DNA of 64,000 nt, taken from positions 248,001-312,000 of the forward strand of contig NZ_JACDUS010000002.1 in the NCBI RefSeq assembly GCF_013761005.1, read 5' to 3'. Position numbers and translations under genes: made by a program. Source of the stretch: Desulfosalsimonas propionicica (GTDB lineage: Bacteria > Desulfobacterota > Desulfobacteria > Desulfobacterales > Desulfosalsimonadaceae). Under the pieces are notes generated by a model, which worked only from the letters and a program-made list of their open reading frames with translations, ran no database searches and had not been told where the DNA came from. Shown here piece by piece: positions 1-8,423 of this stretch. How positions within the stretch are numbered: position 1 is the stretch's first letter; every line of letters starts with the position of its first letter.

Positions 1-1
1 T

Positions 2-1489
2 GATGCCAGCCAGGGAGTTCAGGCCCAGACCATTGCCAATCTTTACCTGGCCCTGGAGCATGACCTGGAGATCATCCCGGTGATCAACAAAATTGATCTG
101 CCCTCGGCTGACATTGAAAAGGTAAAGCTCCAGATTGCAGATGAACTCGGCCTTGATCCGGACACGGCCATCCTGGCCTCGGCCAAGGACTGGATCGGCA
201 CTGAAGAGATCCTGGAAGCCATTGTCACCAAGCTGCCCCCGCCCCAGGGAAATCCGGACGCGCCTGTCAAGGCCCTGATCTTTGATTCCCATTATGATCC
301 GTTCAGGGGAACGGTGGTGCATTTCCGGATGATCGACGGGACCCTGCGGCCAGGCGACCGGATCATGTTCATGTCCAACCAGGCGGAATACACGGTGGAG
401 GAAACAGGGGTTTTTCAGATCAAGCGGGTACCCCAGAAGTCTATCACCGCAGGCCGGGTGGGCTATATCATTGCCGGGATCAAGACGGTGAGCGACACGC
501 GCACCGGAGATACCATTACCGTAAAAAAGCGCCCGTGCGAAAAGGCGCTGCCGGGCTTTAAGGAGCCCAAGCCCGTGGTGTTTTCATCCATTTACCCGGT
601 GGACACAGACGAGTATCCGGATTTGGCTGCGGCCATGGACAAGCTGAAATTAAACGATGCCTCGCTTGTGTATGAAAAGGACACGTCAGCGGCGCTGGGC
701 TTCGGATTCAGGTGCGGTTTTCTGGGGTTGCTGCATCTGGAGATCGTCCAGGCCCGCCTGGAGCGGGAATACGATCTTTCCCTGATCATCACCGCACCCT
801 CGGTGCAGTACGAAATCGGACTAAACGACGGTACCATGATGACAATTGAAAACCCGGCCCTTTATCCCGACCCGGTCAATATCGCCTATATCCGGGAGCC
901 CTACATCCGGGCCTCGATTTTCACACCAGACACCTACATGGGCCAGATCATGCAGCTGTGCCTGGAGCGGCGTGGAATTAACACCAATTACCAGTACTTT
1001 GGCAGCAACCGCATGGAAATGGTGTTTGAAATGCCTCTGGCCGAGGTGGTTTATGATTTTTACGACCGGCTCAAAACCGTCACTCAGGGATATGGCTCAT
1101 TTGATTATGACATGCTCGATTACCGGCAGTCTGATATCGTGCGCGTGGATATTTTGATCAACAGCGAACGCGTGGATGCCTTGTCCCAGCTGGTGCACAA
1201 AGACAAGGCCCCGTTTCGGGCCCGGCAGACCTGCGAGAAGCTAAAGGAGGAAATTCCCCGGCACATGTTTAAAGTCGCCATCCAGGGGGCCATCGGCGGC
1301 AAGGTCATTGCCCGGGAAACCATTAATGCCTATCGCAAGGACGTCACCGCCAAGTGCTACGGCGGTGATATTACCCGGAAACGCAAGTTGCTGGAAAAGC
1401 AGAAAAAGGGAAAAAAGCGGATGAAGATGGCCGGGGAGGTGATGATCCCGCAAAGCGCGTTTCTGTCGGTGTTAAAAAGCAAAGAGTAA
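2..1489 (+). CDS. lepA: Elongation factor 4 (LepA), 5'-truncated by window edge
   Basis: Ribosome-associated GTPase that back-translocates stalled or mistranslocated ribosomes. The open frame runs to the left edge, and the first visible residues (DASQGVQAQT, then NKIDLP, the G4 motif) place the break inside the GTPase domain, so the start lies outside the window. The remainder carries domain II and the LepA-specific C-terminal domain with its basic tail (KRKLLEKQKKGKKRMK). The family is about 600 residues and some 495 are visible. The downstream neighbour is the 121-bp repeat and then convergent ndk. The family call is secure. Confidence 0.97.
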   Translation, partial: DASQGVQAQTIANLYLALEHDLEIIPVINKIDLPSADIEKVKLQIADELGLDPDTAILASAKDWIGTEEILEAIVTKLPPPQGNPDAPVKALIFDSHYDPFRGTVVHFRMIDGTLRPGDRIMFMSNQAEYTVEETGVFQIKRVPQKSITAGRVGYIIAGIKTVSDTRTGDTITVKKRPCEKALPGFKEPKPVVFSSIYPVDTDEYPDLAAAMDKLKLNDASLVYEKDTSAALGFGFRCGFLGLLHLEIVQARLEREYDLSLIITAPSVQYEIGLNDGTMMTIENPALYPDPVNIAYIREPYIRASIFTPDTYMGQIMQLCLERRGINTNYQYFGSNRMEMVFEMPLAEVVYDFYDRLKTVTQGYGSFDYDMLDYRQSDIVRVDILINSERVDALSQLVHKDKAPFRARQTCEKLKEEIPRHMFKVAIQGAIGGKVIARETINAYRKDVTAKCYGGDITRKRKLLEKQKKGKKRMKMAGEVMIPQSAFLSVLKSKE

Positions 1490-1496
1490 AAAAGTG

Positions 1497-1617
1497 ATGG
1501 CGCCGTAAAAGTCCAATATCTGCGTTACGCGCAATTTTTCAGAATTTCACGTACGGCTAACTACGCTGCATTCTTCGAAATTGCGCAAGCCTTGATCTTG
1601 AACTTTTACGGCGCCAT
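1497..1617. repeat. 121-bp palindromic MITE-like repeat, copy A
   Basis: The ends are inverted repeats of about 24 bp (ATGGCGCCGTAAAAGT at the left, its complement at the right), and the whole element folds back on itself imperfectly. A second copy of identical length lies at 61070-61190 and differs at five positions by eye. Homology continues about 15 bp past the right end in both copies. It sits in the gap between convergent lepA and ndk and could act as a bidirectional terminator. It encodes no protein, so it is either a non-autonomous mobile element or a REP-like repeat. Confidence 0.85.
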
Positions 1618-1667
1618 TTGAAATCAGACTTTGGGCGAAAATTTTATATCCGCCCCCTGTTGAACCT

Positions 1668-2084
1668 TTATTTTATAATCTCAAACTGATTGAAAAAATA
1701 GCTGATTTCAAAGGCCGCGGTTTCGGGTGAATCCGATCCGTGCACCACGTTTTTTTCAATATCCGTGGCAAAATCCCGGCGGATGGTGCCTTCTTCTGCT
1801 TCTTTGAAGTTGGTTGCGCCCATGAGGGTACGGTTTTTTTCAATCACATTTTCGCCTTCAAGCACCATGGCTACGACAGGGCCCGAGGTCATGAAATCGG
1901 TCAGGCTTTCAAAAAACGGCCGCTCCTTGTGGACGGCATAAAAGCCCTGGGCCTGTTTTTTTGTCATCTGCAGCATTTTCATGGCTGCAATCCGGATGCC
2001 GTTTGCCTCAAAACGCTTTATGACTTCGCCGATCAGTCCCTGGCTGACGCCGTCGGGCTTGATAATGGACAGGGTTTGTTCCAT
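1668..2084 (-). CDS. ndk: Nucleoside diphosphate kinase
   Basis: Transfers the gamma-phosphate between nucleoside triphosphates and diphosphates through a phospho-histidine. The 138-residue length is typical. The start [13 protein letters not shown] and the active-site segment [12 protein letters not shown], with its catalytic His, are both present. An unremarkable stand-alone gene, convergent with lepA. Confidence 0.97.
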   Translation of the reverse strand: MEQTLSIIKPDGVSQGLIGEVIKRFEANGIRIAAMKMLQMTKKQAQGFYAVHKERPFFESLTDFMTSGPVVAMVLEGENVIEKNRTLMGATNFKEAEEGTIRRDFATDIEKNVVHGSDSPETAAFEISYFFNQFEIIK

Positions 2085-2231
2085 GCTTTTATCCTTTCTT
2101 TTTATTCAATCGTGGTTATTGTGTATTTGCAGCGCCGGAAAAGGGCAGCCGGGTAAAAAACAATCTGCCGTATTTTCACGGTGTCCGGTGCAATAACAGA
2201 TCCGCAAAAGCAAGTCAAAATAAAATTTTTA

Positions 2232-2260
2232 TTGACAATGACGATATTTGCGGCTAGTTT
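2232..2260 (+). promoter_or_regulatory. Putative sigma-70 promoter for the IscA-like selenoprotein gene
   Basis: TTGACA at 2232-2237, followed after 17 bases by a weak -10 (TAGTTT, 2255-2260). It lies about 50 bases before the start codon at 2311, in the divergent gap between ndk and this gene. The -35 is consensus and the -10 is poor. Confidence 0.4.
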
Positions 2261-2310
2261 TTTAAACTTTTAATTTGTATACTCAAAATATGAACCTTGG
2301 AGGAATAAAC

Positions 2311-2616
2311 ATGCTTGAAGTAACGGATGCAGCATACGAGAAGATTTCGGAGTTTTTCAAAGACAAGGACCCCAAGCCCATACGGGTCCTGCTCAACCCC
2401 GGCGGGTGAGGGGGGCCGTCTCTGGCCATGGTTCTGGATGAACCAAACGAAACCGATGAAGTTTTTGACGTGAATAATTTTCAGTTCATTGCAAACAAGG
2501 ATTTCCTGGCGGAAGCCCAGCCCATTAAAATCGATTTTACCGGGTTTGGGTTTGCCATCAGCTCAAGCATTGAGCTGGGACAGGGATGCTCGAGCTGCGG
2601 CGGGGGAACCTGCTAG
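2311..2616 (+). CDS. IscA/HesB-like selenoprotein (UGA-encoded Sec at residue 33)
   Basis: A small A-type Fe-S carrier-like protein of 101 residues if UGA at 2407-2409 is read as selenocysteine. The ATG at 2311 follows an AGGA ribosome site. The frame is open on both sides of the UGA and ends at TAG. The UGA falls in LNPGG-U-GGPSLAMV, where IscA proteins have the first conserved Cys of the GGCSG motif. The C-terminus GQGCSSCGGGTC supplies the remaining ligand cysteines. HesB-like selenoproteins are an established bacterial selenoprotein family. A start at the internal ATG 2428 would remove the N-terminal third, so it is less likely. A bidirectional terminator follows. Confidence 0.85.
2410..2444 (+). 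promoter_or_regulatory. Candidate bacterial SECIS element
   Basis: Immediately after the UGA, GGTTC (2430-2434) pairs with GAACC (2440-2444) around the five-base loop TGGAT. The loop starts 25 bases after the UGA and has a G in its second position, as bacterial SECIS models require. An alternative hairpin, GGCC-GTCTCT-GGCC (2414-2427), overlaps it. Pairing was read by eye. Confidence 0.6.
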
Positions 2617-2646
2617 ATACAGCACCTGGCTGACAAGCGCCAACAT

Positions 2647-2694
2647 AAAAAAAGACGACACGCAGATTCGATGTGACTGCGTGTCGTCTTTTTT
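2647..2694. terminator. Bidirectional rho-independent terminator
   Basis: The left arm, ending GACGACACGCAG (2654-2665), pairs perfectly with CTGCGTGTCGTC (2677-2688) around an 11-base loop. A-rich and T-rich flanks give a poly-U tract on either strand. It separates the selenoprotein gene from the convergent HU gene. Confidence 0.9.
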
Positions 2695-2762
2695 AAAAGC
2701 GGATACCTGCTCATTGGTCTGACCAAAGGCCGTCCGGCATAATACCGGGGGATTCTGCACAA

Positions 2763-3032
2763 TTAATTGAGGGCTTCTTTCAGGCCTTTTCCCGGGGTGA
2801 ACTTGGGGACCTTGCGCGCCTTGATATTGATGGCTGCACCGGTTTGCGGGTTTCTTCCGGTGCGGGCTTCGCGCTTGACGGGTTTGAATGTACCGAATCC
2901 GACCAGAGTTACGCTGTCTCCTTTTGACATGGCATCGGTGATGGTCTGGATCACACAATCGACTGCTGCCTGCGCCTCTTTTTTTGTGCTGACGACTTTT
3001 GCCACTTCGTTTACTAAATCGGCCTTGTTCAC
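2763..3032 (-). CDS. HU family DNA-binding protein
   Basis: A small nucleoid protein of 89 residues starting from GTG at 3032, which has AAGGAG seven bases upstream. This gives the canonical HU start (NKADLVNEVA). A longer frame upstream exists but has no recognisable start or homology. The family signature GFGTFKPVKREARTGRNP, at the DNA-intercalating beta arms, is present. It could be an HU or IHF-type homodimer; hupB-like is most likely. Confidence 0.93.
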   Translation of the reverse strand: MNKADLVNEVAKVVSTKKEAQAAVDCVIQTITDAMSKGDSVTLVGFGTFKPVKREARTGRNPQTGAAINIKARKVPKFTPGKGLKEALN

Positions 3033-3296
3033 TGCACGACTCCTTTCATTGCTTTTGGGGTGGTTGATATTCAGGGGTTCGTCTGCCTTGCCAGATGCGG
3101 CAGAAACGATTAAAGGCGATGATTTATTGCGCCAATTGAGGCCAAACACGGGTCAGCAGTCATATAAAATTTAAAAATATAATGGCTTCTGAATCACTGT
3201 TTGCGATCTTGATTTCCGATAACAATACTGGGGCAAAACAGCCGTGTCAAGCATGATTTAAAGACTTATCCAAATTCATGGGGGTTTGCCGGGAGG

Positions 3297-4076
3297 TTAC
3301 CAGGGCCGGGGGCCAAAAAAGTACCATTGAATCAGGCTCTGCCCGAAAAAGAGGTAAACCACCGCGCCCAGTGACAGAAACGGCCCGAAAGGCACGGCAA
3401 ACTTGAGATTTTTGCCCGCAGTCAGTATCATGACAATACCGGTGATGGTTCCGATCAGTGATGCCACAAAAATGGTGAAAAAAACGCCTTTCCAGCCGAT
3501 AAAGGCCCCAAGCATGGCCAAAAGCTTGATATCGCCGCCGCCCATGCCTTCCTTGCCGGCAAACAGGTAATAACCCAGGGCTACAGCATAGAGAAGGCCG
3601 CCGCCAACCAGTATGCCGAGCAATGAGTCAAGCCAGGAAAGTTCAGGGAGCAGAAACGAGGCCAGAAACCCGGCTGCAATCCCGGGCAGGCTGATCATGT
3701 CCGGGATGATGCGATGATCCAGATCGATAAGGGAAATGGCAATCAGTGCACAGATCAGTAAAAAATAAATCAGGGCCGGCAGAGCAGGGCCGTACTGGAC
3801 AGCCACAAGCACAGCCATGACCCCGGCGGCAAGCTCCACTATGGGATAGCGTACTGAAATGCTCCGGCCGCAGGCTCTGCAGCGGCCTCTCAGCAGCAGC
3901 CAGCTGATAACCGGGATGTTGTCATAAAAGGCAATGGCCGTTGAACAGTCCGGGCACCGGGAGCCCGGCCGAACAATGGACAGCCCCTGGGGGAGCCGGC
4001 TGACGCAGACATTTAAGAAACTTCCCATGCAAAGACCGGTGCAAAATACCAGAAACCAGAAAATCAGATTTGACAT
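3297..4076 (-). CDS. pilD: Type IV prepilin peptidase / N-methyltransferase (PilD)
   Basis: An inner-membrane aspartyl protease that removes the leader of type IV prepilins after Gly and methylates the new N-terminus. The protein is strongly hydrophobic. It has the cytoplasmic double CxxC (CPDC at 41-44, CRAC at 66-69) of the bifunctional enzymes and both catalytic Asp motifs (DLDHRIIPD and GMGGGDIKL). I chose ATG 4076 (MSNLIF); an in-frame ATG at 4109 would add 11 residues. It stands alone here, 38 kb from the pilins at 42-48 kb that it should process. Confidence 0.93.
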   Translation of the reverse strand: MSNLIFWFLVFCTGLCMGSFLNVCVSRLPQGLSIVRPGSRCPDCSTAIAFYDNIPVISWLLLRGRCRACGRSISVRYPIVELAAGVMAVLVAVQYGPALPALIYFLLICALIAISLIDLDHRIIPDMISLPGIAAGFLASFLLPELSWLDSLLGILVGGGLLYAVALGYYLFAGKEGMGGGDIKLLAMLGAFIGWKGVFFTIFVASLIGTITGIVMILTAGKNLKFAVPFGPFLSLGAVVYLFFGQSLIQWYFFGPRPW

Positions 4077-4160
4077 GTCCGCAACCCTGTTAAATAATGA
4101 ATCATACATACAGGCGAAAAAATAAAATGGATTTATTCCCCAGTCCCGTATTTTAAAATT

Positions 4161-4190
4161 TTGACATATTAAGACCGTAAAACCCCAACT
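4161..4190 (+). promoter_or_regulatory. Possible heat-shock (sigma-32-like) promoter of lon
   Basis: TTGACAT (4161-4167), 15 bases, then CCCCAACT (4183-4190) resembles the sigma-32 pattern TTGAAA / CCCCATNT. No good sigma-70 -10 lies at the right distance from the same TTGACA. Heat-shock control of lon is well known in proteobacteria, but the match is partial. Confidence 0.3.
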
Positions 4191-4335
4191 ATCATATCTC
4201 CCGGGGATGCAAAATCGTTTTTTGCCGTCACATGGCTATTGACTCCGGACCATGGTTTGATTTATTCGTAGCCCAGCCCATAAACGGCGGTCAGAACGAC
4301 AAGAACTTAAATATTTGAATTTTTCAGGAGTAACA

Positions 4336-6807
4336 ATGGCCGAAAGTGATAAGGACGATCTGATTCGACTCATAGATGAAAGCGATGAACGGGAGGTTGA
4401 AATTCCGGATCGCCTTCCCCTGCTGCCCGTGCGGGACATGGTGATTTTCACGGACATGGTTCTGCCCCTTTATATTGGTCGGGAAAAATCCCTGCGCGCA
4501 GTGGAGGCGGCCATGAAAAAGGAGCGGCTGCTTTTTCTGGCTGCACAAAAAGATCCCATGGCCGAGGATCCGAAATCCAAAGATATTTACCGAGTGGGAA
4601 CGGTTTGCCGGATTCTGCGCATGATTAAGCTGCCCGACGGGCACTTCAAGGTGCTGATCCACGGCCTGGAAAAGGGCCGGGTCAAGCGGTTTGCCAGTAA
4701 AAAGCAGTTTTACGAGGTGTCATTTGATCTGCTCCCGGATGATTCAGCGGATATATCCGATGTGGAGCATCAGGCTTTGATGCGAAATGTCCGGGAAAAC
4801 TGTGAAAAGATCTTAAACATCCGCGGCGAGTATACCGGTGAGATCAGTATGCTGCTTGATGAGATTGAAAATCCCGGAAAACTCGCTGACCTGGTTTCCT
4901 CCAATCTCAAGCTCAAAACCGAGGAGGCCCAGGGTCTGCTGGAAACCGAAGATCCCGTGGAACGCCTCAAGCAGGTCAACAACTATCTGGCCAAGGAAGT
5001 GGAGCTTTCCACGGTTCAGGCCAAGATCCAGTCCCATGTGCGGGATGAAATATCGAAAAACCAGCGGGATTATTTTTTGCGCGAGCAGGTCCGGGCCATT
5101 CATAAGGAACTGGGTGAGCAGGATGAGCGCTCCGCTGAAGTCGAGGAATACCGCAAACGCATCAAAAAGGCCAAAATGCCCAAGGAAGCGGCCAAGGAAG
5201 CTGAAAAGCAGCTCAAACGCCTGGAACAGATGCATCCGGATTCCTCGGAGGCCACCATTGTCCGCACCTATCTGGACTGGCTGGTGGATCTGCCCTGGAG
5301 CCGCTCCACAAAGGATGTCATCGACATTCCCAAGGCAAAAAGCGTGCTGGACAAAAATCACTATGGGCTTGACCGGGTCAAGGACCGGATTCTGGAATAT
5401 CTGAGCGTGCGCAAGCTCAATCCCAACAAAAAAGGACAGATTCTGTGCTTTGTGGGCCCGCCCGGCGTGGGCAAAACCTCGCTTGGCCAGTCCATTGCCG
5501 ATGCCATGAACCGAAATTTTTTCCGCATGTCTCTTGGCGGTATCAGAGACGAGGCCGAAATCCGGGGGCACCGCCGCACTTATATCGGCGCCATGCCGGG
5601 CCGGATTCTCCAGGGACTGAAGCACTGCAACAGCAACAATCCGGTTTTCATGATGGATGAAATTGACAAGATCGGCATGGATTTCCGGGGCGATCCGTCC
5701 TCTGCCCTGCTCGAGGCCCTTGACCCGGAACAGAACACCAATTTCAGCGATCATTTCGTGAACATGCCCTTTGATCTGTCCAGGGTGCTGTTTATTCTCA
5801 CGGCCAACATGACCGATACCATCCCCTCGGCCCTGCTCGACCGCATGGAGGTCATTCAGTTGGCCGGCTACACCGAGGAAGAAAAGCAGGTGATTGCCAG
5901 AAGGTATTTGCTGCCCAGGCAGCTGTCAGACAACGGGCTTAAGTCCAAAGACCTTTCCGTCAGCAACTCGGCCCTGGCGCGCCTGATCACCGAATACACC
6001 TCCGAGGCCGGCCTGCGTAACCTGGAGCGGGAACTCGGGGCCTTATGCAGAAAAGTCGCCCGGAAAATGGCAGAGGGCAAAAAAGGCCCGTTTCGCATCA
6101 CCCGTGGCAGTTTGAATACCTATCTGGGCCCGCCGCGCTACATTCCCGAGCTGGATCAGGACGAAACCCAGGTGGGTCTGGCCACGGGTCTGGCCTGGAC
6201 CCAGGTGGGCGGGGAGGTGCTTTACGTTGAAGTCTCCCTGCTTGAAGGCAAGGGAGAGCTGATTATCACCGGCCAGCTCGGAGAGGTGATGCAGGAATCA
6301 GCCCGGGCCGCGGTCAGCTATGCCCGGGCCCACCAAAAGGAGCTGGGCCTTGAGAAAAACGTGTTTGAGTCCATTGACATCCATATCCATGTGCCGGCCG
6401 GGGCCATCCCAAAGGACGGGCCGTCTGCGGGCATTGCCATGGCAACGGCCCTGATTTCGGCCCTTACCGGGCAGCCGGTGGATAAGTGCGTGGCCATGAC
6501 CGGTGAGATTTCCCTTCGCGGACGTGTGCTGCCTATCGGCGGCCTGCGGGAAAAAGCCATTGGCGCCCTGCGATTTGGCATCAACACCATCATCATCCCG
6601 GAGAAAAACAAGCCTGAGCTTTCCGAGATTCCCAAAAACGTGCGCCGTAAGATCCAGTTTATCCCGGTCAGCACCCTGGATCAGGCCATAGAGGTGGCCA
6701 TCGGAAAGGATCTGGCCAAAAAATCCGCTGCTGCGGCCAAAAAAAAGAAAACCCCGGCGCGATCAACAAAAAAGCCGGCCAAAAAACCGGCCAATGCCGC
6801 CGGCTAG
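4336..6807 (+). CDS. lon: ATP-dependent protease Lon
   Basis: A cytoplasmic AAA+ serine protease of 823 residues that degrades misfolded and regulatory proteins. The order is N-terminal substrate domain (RLPLLPVRDMVIF), AAA+ module with Walker A GPPGVGKTSLG near 373, then the protease domain with Ser697 (PKDGPSAG) and Lys740 (GGLREKA) as the catalytic dyad. ATG 4336 is preceded by CAGGAG. The C-terminus ends in a long Lys/Ala/Pro-rich tail (KKKKTPARSTKKPAKKPA), which is not part of the conserved fold. tsaB starts 16 bases downstream. Confidence 0.98.
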   Translation: MAESDKDDLIRLIDESDEREVEIPDRLPLLPVRDMVIFTDMVLPLYIGREKSLRAVEAAMKKERLLFLAAQKDPMAEDPKSKDIYRVGTVCRILRMIKLPDGHFKVLIHGLEKGRVKRFASKKQFYEVSFDLLPDDSADISDVEHQALMRNVRENCEKILNIRGEYTGEISMLLDEIENPGKLADLVSSNLKLKTEEAQGLLETEDPVERLKQVNNYLAKEVELSTVQAKIQSHVRDEISKNQRDYFLREQVRAIHKELGEQDERSAEVEEYRKRIKKAKMPKEAAKEAEKQLKRLEQMHPDSSEATIVRTYLDWLVDLPWSRSTKDVIDIPKAKSVLDKNHYGLDRVKDRILEYLSVRKLNPNKKGQILCFVGPPGVGKTSLGQSIADAMNRNFFRMSLGGIRDEAEIRGHRRTYIGAMPGRILQGLKHCNSNNPVFMMDEIDKIGMDFRGDPSSALLEALDPEQNTNFSDHFVNMPFDLSRVLFILTANMTDTIPSALLDRMEVIQLAGYTEEEKQVIARRYLLPRQLSDNGLKSKDLSVSNSALARLITEYTSEAGLRNLERELGALCRKVARKMAEGKKGPFRITRGSLNTYLGPPRYIPELDQDETQVGLATGLAWTQVGGEVLYVEVSLLEGKGELIITGQLGEVMQESARAAVSYARAHQKELGLEKNVFESIDIHIHVPAGAIPKDGPSAGIAMATALISALTGQPVDKCVAMTGEISLRGRVLPIGGLREKAIGALRFGINTIIIPEKNKPELSEIPKNVRRKIQFIPVSTLDQAIEVAIGKDLAKKSAAAAKKKKTPARSTKKPAKKPANAAG

Positions 6808-6823
6808 CCGGGACAAACAGACA

Positions 6824-7528
6824 ATGAACCTGCTGGCCGTAGACAGCGCAACACGCACCTGCAGCGTGGCCCTGATGCAAGAGGGGAAAATCACGGCTGA
6901 ATTCGGGGCGGATTTGGACCAGACCCATGCCCGGCACCTGATGCGGCTGATTGACGCCGTGCTGGCGCTTTCGGGACAGAAGATCTCAGAGCTCGACGCC
7001 TTGGCTGTGACAAGCGGGCCGGGCAGTTTTACCGGCCTTCGCATTGGCATGGCCACGGTCAAGGGCTTTGCCATGGCATATGGCCGCCCGGTCTGTCCGG
7101 TATCGTGTTTGGAGGCCCTGGCATGGCCTTATCTGGGTGTTTCCGGATTGTTTTGCCCCATGCTCGATGCCAGGAAAAATCAGGTTTATGCCCAGGTTTT
7201 TTGTCTGGAACAGGGACGGCTGGAGGAAATTATGCCAGCGCAGGTGGCCGGTCCCGACATGGTGATCGATGAAATTTCGGCCCTGGGCCGGCAGTCCTGC
7301 TGGTTTTCCGGTTCGGGCGCCGTGCTTTACAACGAGCACATCATCAGCCGCCTTTCCGGCAGGGCGCGACTGGCCCCGGGCGTTCAGAACCGGATCCGTG
7401 CGGCCGTGGTTGCGGAAATGGCGGGTGAAATGCTTCGTTCTGGTGCGGTCAGTGATGCTGCAGGGGTTGTCCCGCACTATATCCGCCAGTCCGATGCAGA
7501 GCGAAAACAGAAATTTCGGGGGAAATAA
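6824..7528 (+). CDS. tsaB: tRNA N6-threonylcarbamoyladenosine biosynthesis protein TsaB
   Basis: An inactive ASKHA-fold partner of TsaD in making t6A37 on ANN-decoding tRNAs. The N-terminus MNLLAVDSATRTCSVAL, with the motif SGPGSFTGLRIGMATVKG, is diagnostic. I chose ATG 6824 over an upstream start because family members begin at this point. About 235 residues, normal length. It follows lon closely and is probably co-transcribed with it. Confidence 0.92.
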   Translation: MNLLAVDSATRTCSVALMQEGKITAEFGADLDQTHARHLMRLIDAVLALSGQKISELDALAVTSGPGSFTGLRIGMATVKGFAMAYGRPVCPVSCLEALAWPYLGVSGLFCPMLDARKNQVYAQVFCLEQGRLEEIMPAQVAGPDMVIDEISALGRQSCWFSGSGAVLYNEHIISRLSGRARLAPGVQNRIRAAVVAEMAGEMLRSGAVSDAAGVVPHYIRQSDAERKQKFRGK

Positions 7529-7593
7529 AGATTGGTTTTGTGCCCCGTGGGCTGCAAATCGCTTGTCGGGCAGGCATTTGCTGCGCCTTTTTA

Positions 7594-7622
7594 TTGACAG
7601 GCATTGTTTCACCAAATATAAT
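7594..7622 (+). promoter_or_regulatory. Full-consensus sigma-70 promoter
   Basis: TTGACA (7594-7599), exactly 17 bases, TATAAT (7617-7622). It lies about 50 bases upstream of psd and probably drives the psd to folE2 run. This is the cleanest promoter in the window. Confidence 0.85.
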
Positions 7623-7672
7623 AATGGATTCAAATTGAATTACTACCAGTTGACTTGAGAAAGAGGATCGAT

Positions 7673-8344
7673 ATGGGGGGTTTTCGATGGGCCGACCCGC
7701 AGAGCCGGTCGGCCTTTGCTATTGCCGCACCCGGCTACCCGCTGATTTTTGCGGCCGGTTTTGCCACGCTGATTTTCGCGCTTCTGGAAATTGCAGGACT
7801 GGCCCTGGCGGGCCTTGCTGTGACGTTTTTTTTCTGCTGGTTTTTTCGGGACCCGGATCGGGCCACCCCTGAGGCGGAAAATGCGGTGATATCCGCGGCT
7901 GACGGAAAAGTGGTGTGCGTGCGCCCCCTTGAATCCAATCCCTTTGGCACGGGCCGTTGCTTGAACATCGGGGTTTTCATGAACGTATTCAACGTGCACG
8001 TCAACAGGATTCCGCTTGACGGCACGGTGGCGGCCATCCGTTATGCGCCCGGGCGGTTTTACCCGGCTGACAAGGACCGGGCCTGGCGGCTAAACGAGCA
8101 CAACGCCGTGATTGTGCGCACGAAAACCGGACATGAAATCGCAGTGGTTCAGGTCGCCGGCCTGGTGGCGCGCAGAATTATCTGCACTGTGGCGCAAAAT
8201 CAGAATATGACCGCAGGTCAGCGTTTCGGCATGATCTGCTTTGGCTCCCGGGTGGATCTGTATCTGCCGGAAAATACTGAACCGGCGGTCCGCGTGGGCG
8301 ACAAGGTCAAGGCGGGCCAGTCCATCATGGGATATATGCAATAA
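7673..8344 (+). CDS. psd: Phosphatidylserine decarboxylase, short (archaeal-like) proenzyme
   Basis: Converts phosphatidylserine to phosphatidylethanolamine with a pyruvoyl group made by self-cleavage. At 223 residues this is the short form. The cleavage motif FGSRVDLYLP places the pyruvoyl-forming Ser at about residue 192. Two hydrophobic stretches lie near residues 20-60. ATG 7673 is preceded by AAGAGG; an upstream in-frame TTG at 7655 has no better ribosome site. pssA, a frequent neighbour, is absent from this window. Confidence 0.93.
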   Translation: MGGFRWADPQSRSAFAIAAPGYPLIFAAGFATLIFALLEIAGLALAGLAVTFFFCWFFRDPDRATPEAENAVISAADGKVVCVRPLESNPFGTGRCLNIGVFMNVFNVHVNRIPLDGTVAAIRYAPGRFYPADKDRAWRLNEHNAVIVRTKTGHEIAVVQVAGLVARRIICTVAQNQNMTAGQRFGMICFGSRVDLYLPENTEPAVRVGDKVKAGQSIMGYMQ

Positions 8345-8423
8345 CGCATTAGACAACACAGCGCAGCGCATCCGGAAAAAACAACCTGCAACCGCGTAAC
8401 TGCAAGACAAAAAGAGGACATCA

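Noticed and set aside
2428-2616. Short 62-residue protein starting at the internal ATG 2428
   Set aside because: Lacks a ribosome site and the N-terminal half of the IscA fold; the selenoprotein reading from 2311 explains the region better.
4813-5754. 313-residue minus-strand open frame opposite lon
   Set aside because: Shadow of lon with no recognisable family.
7948-7966. TTGGCACGGGCCGTTGC inside psd resembles a sigma-54 promoter
   Set aside because: GG to GC spacing is one base too long and it lies inside a coding region with no gene start nearby.
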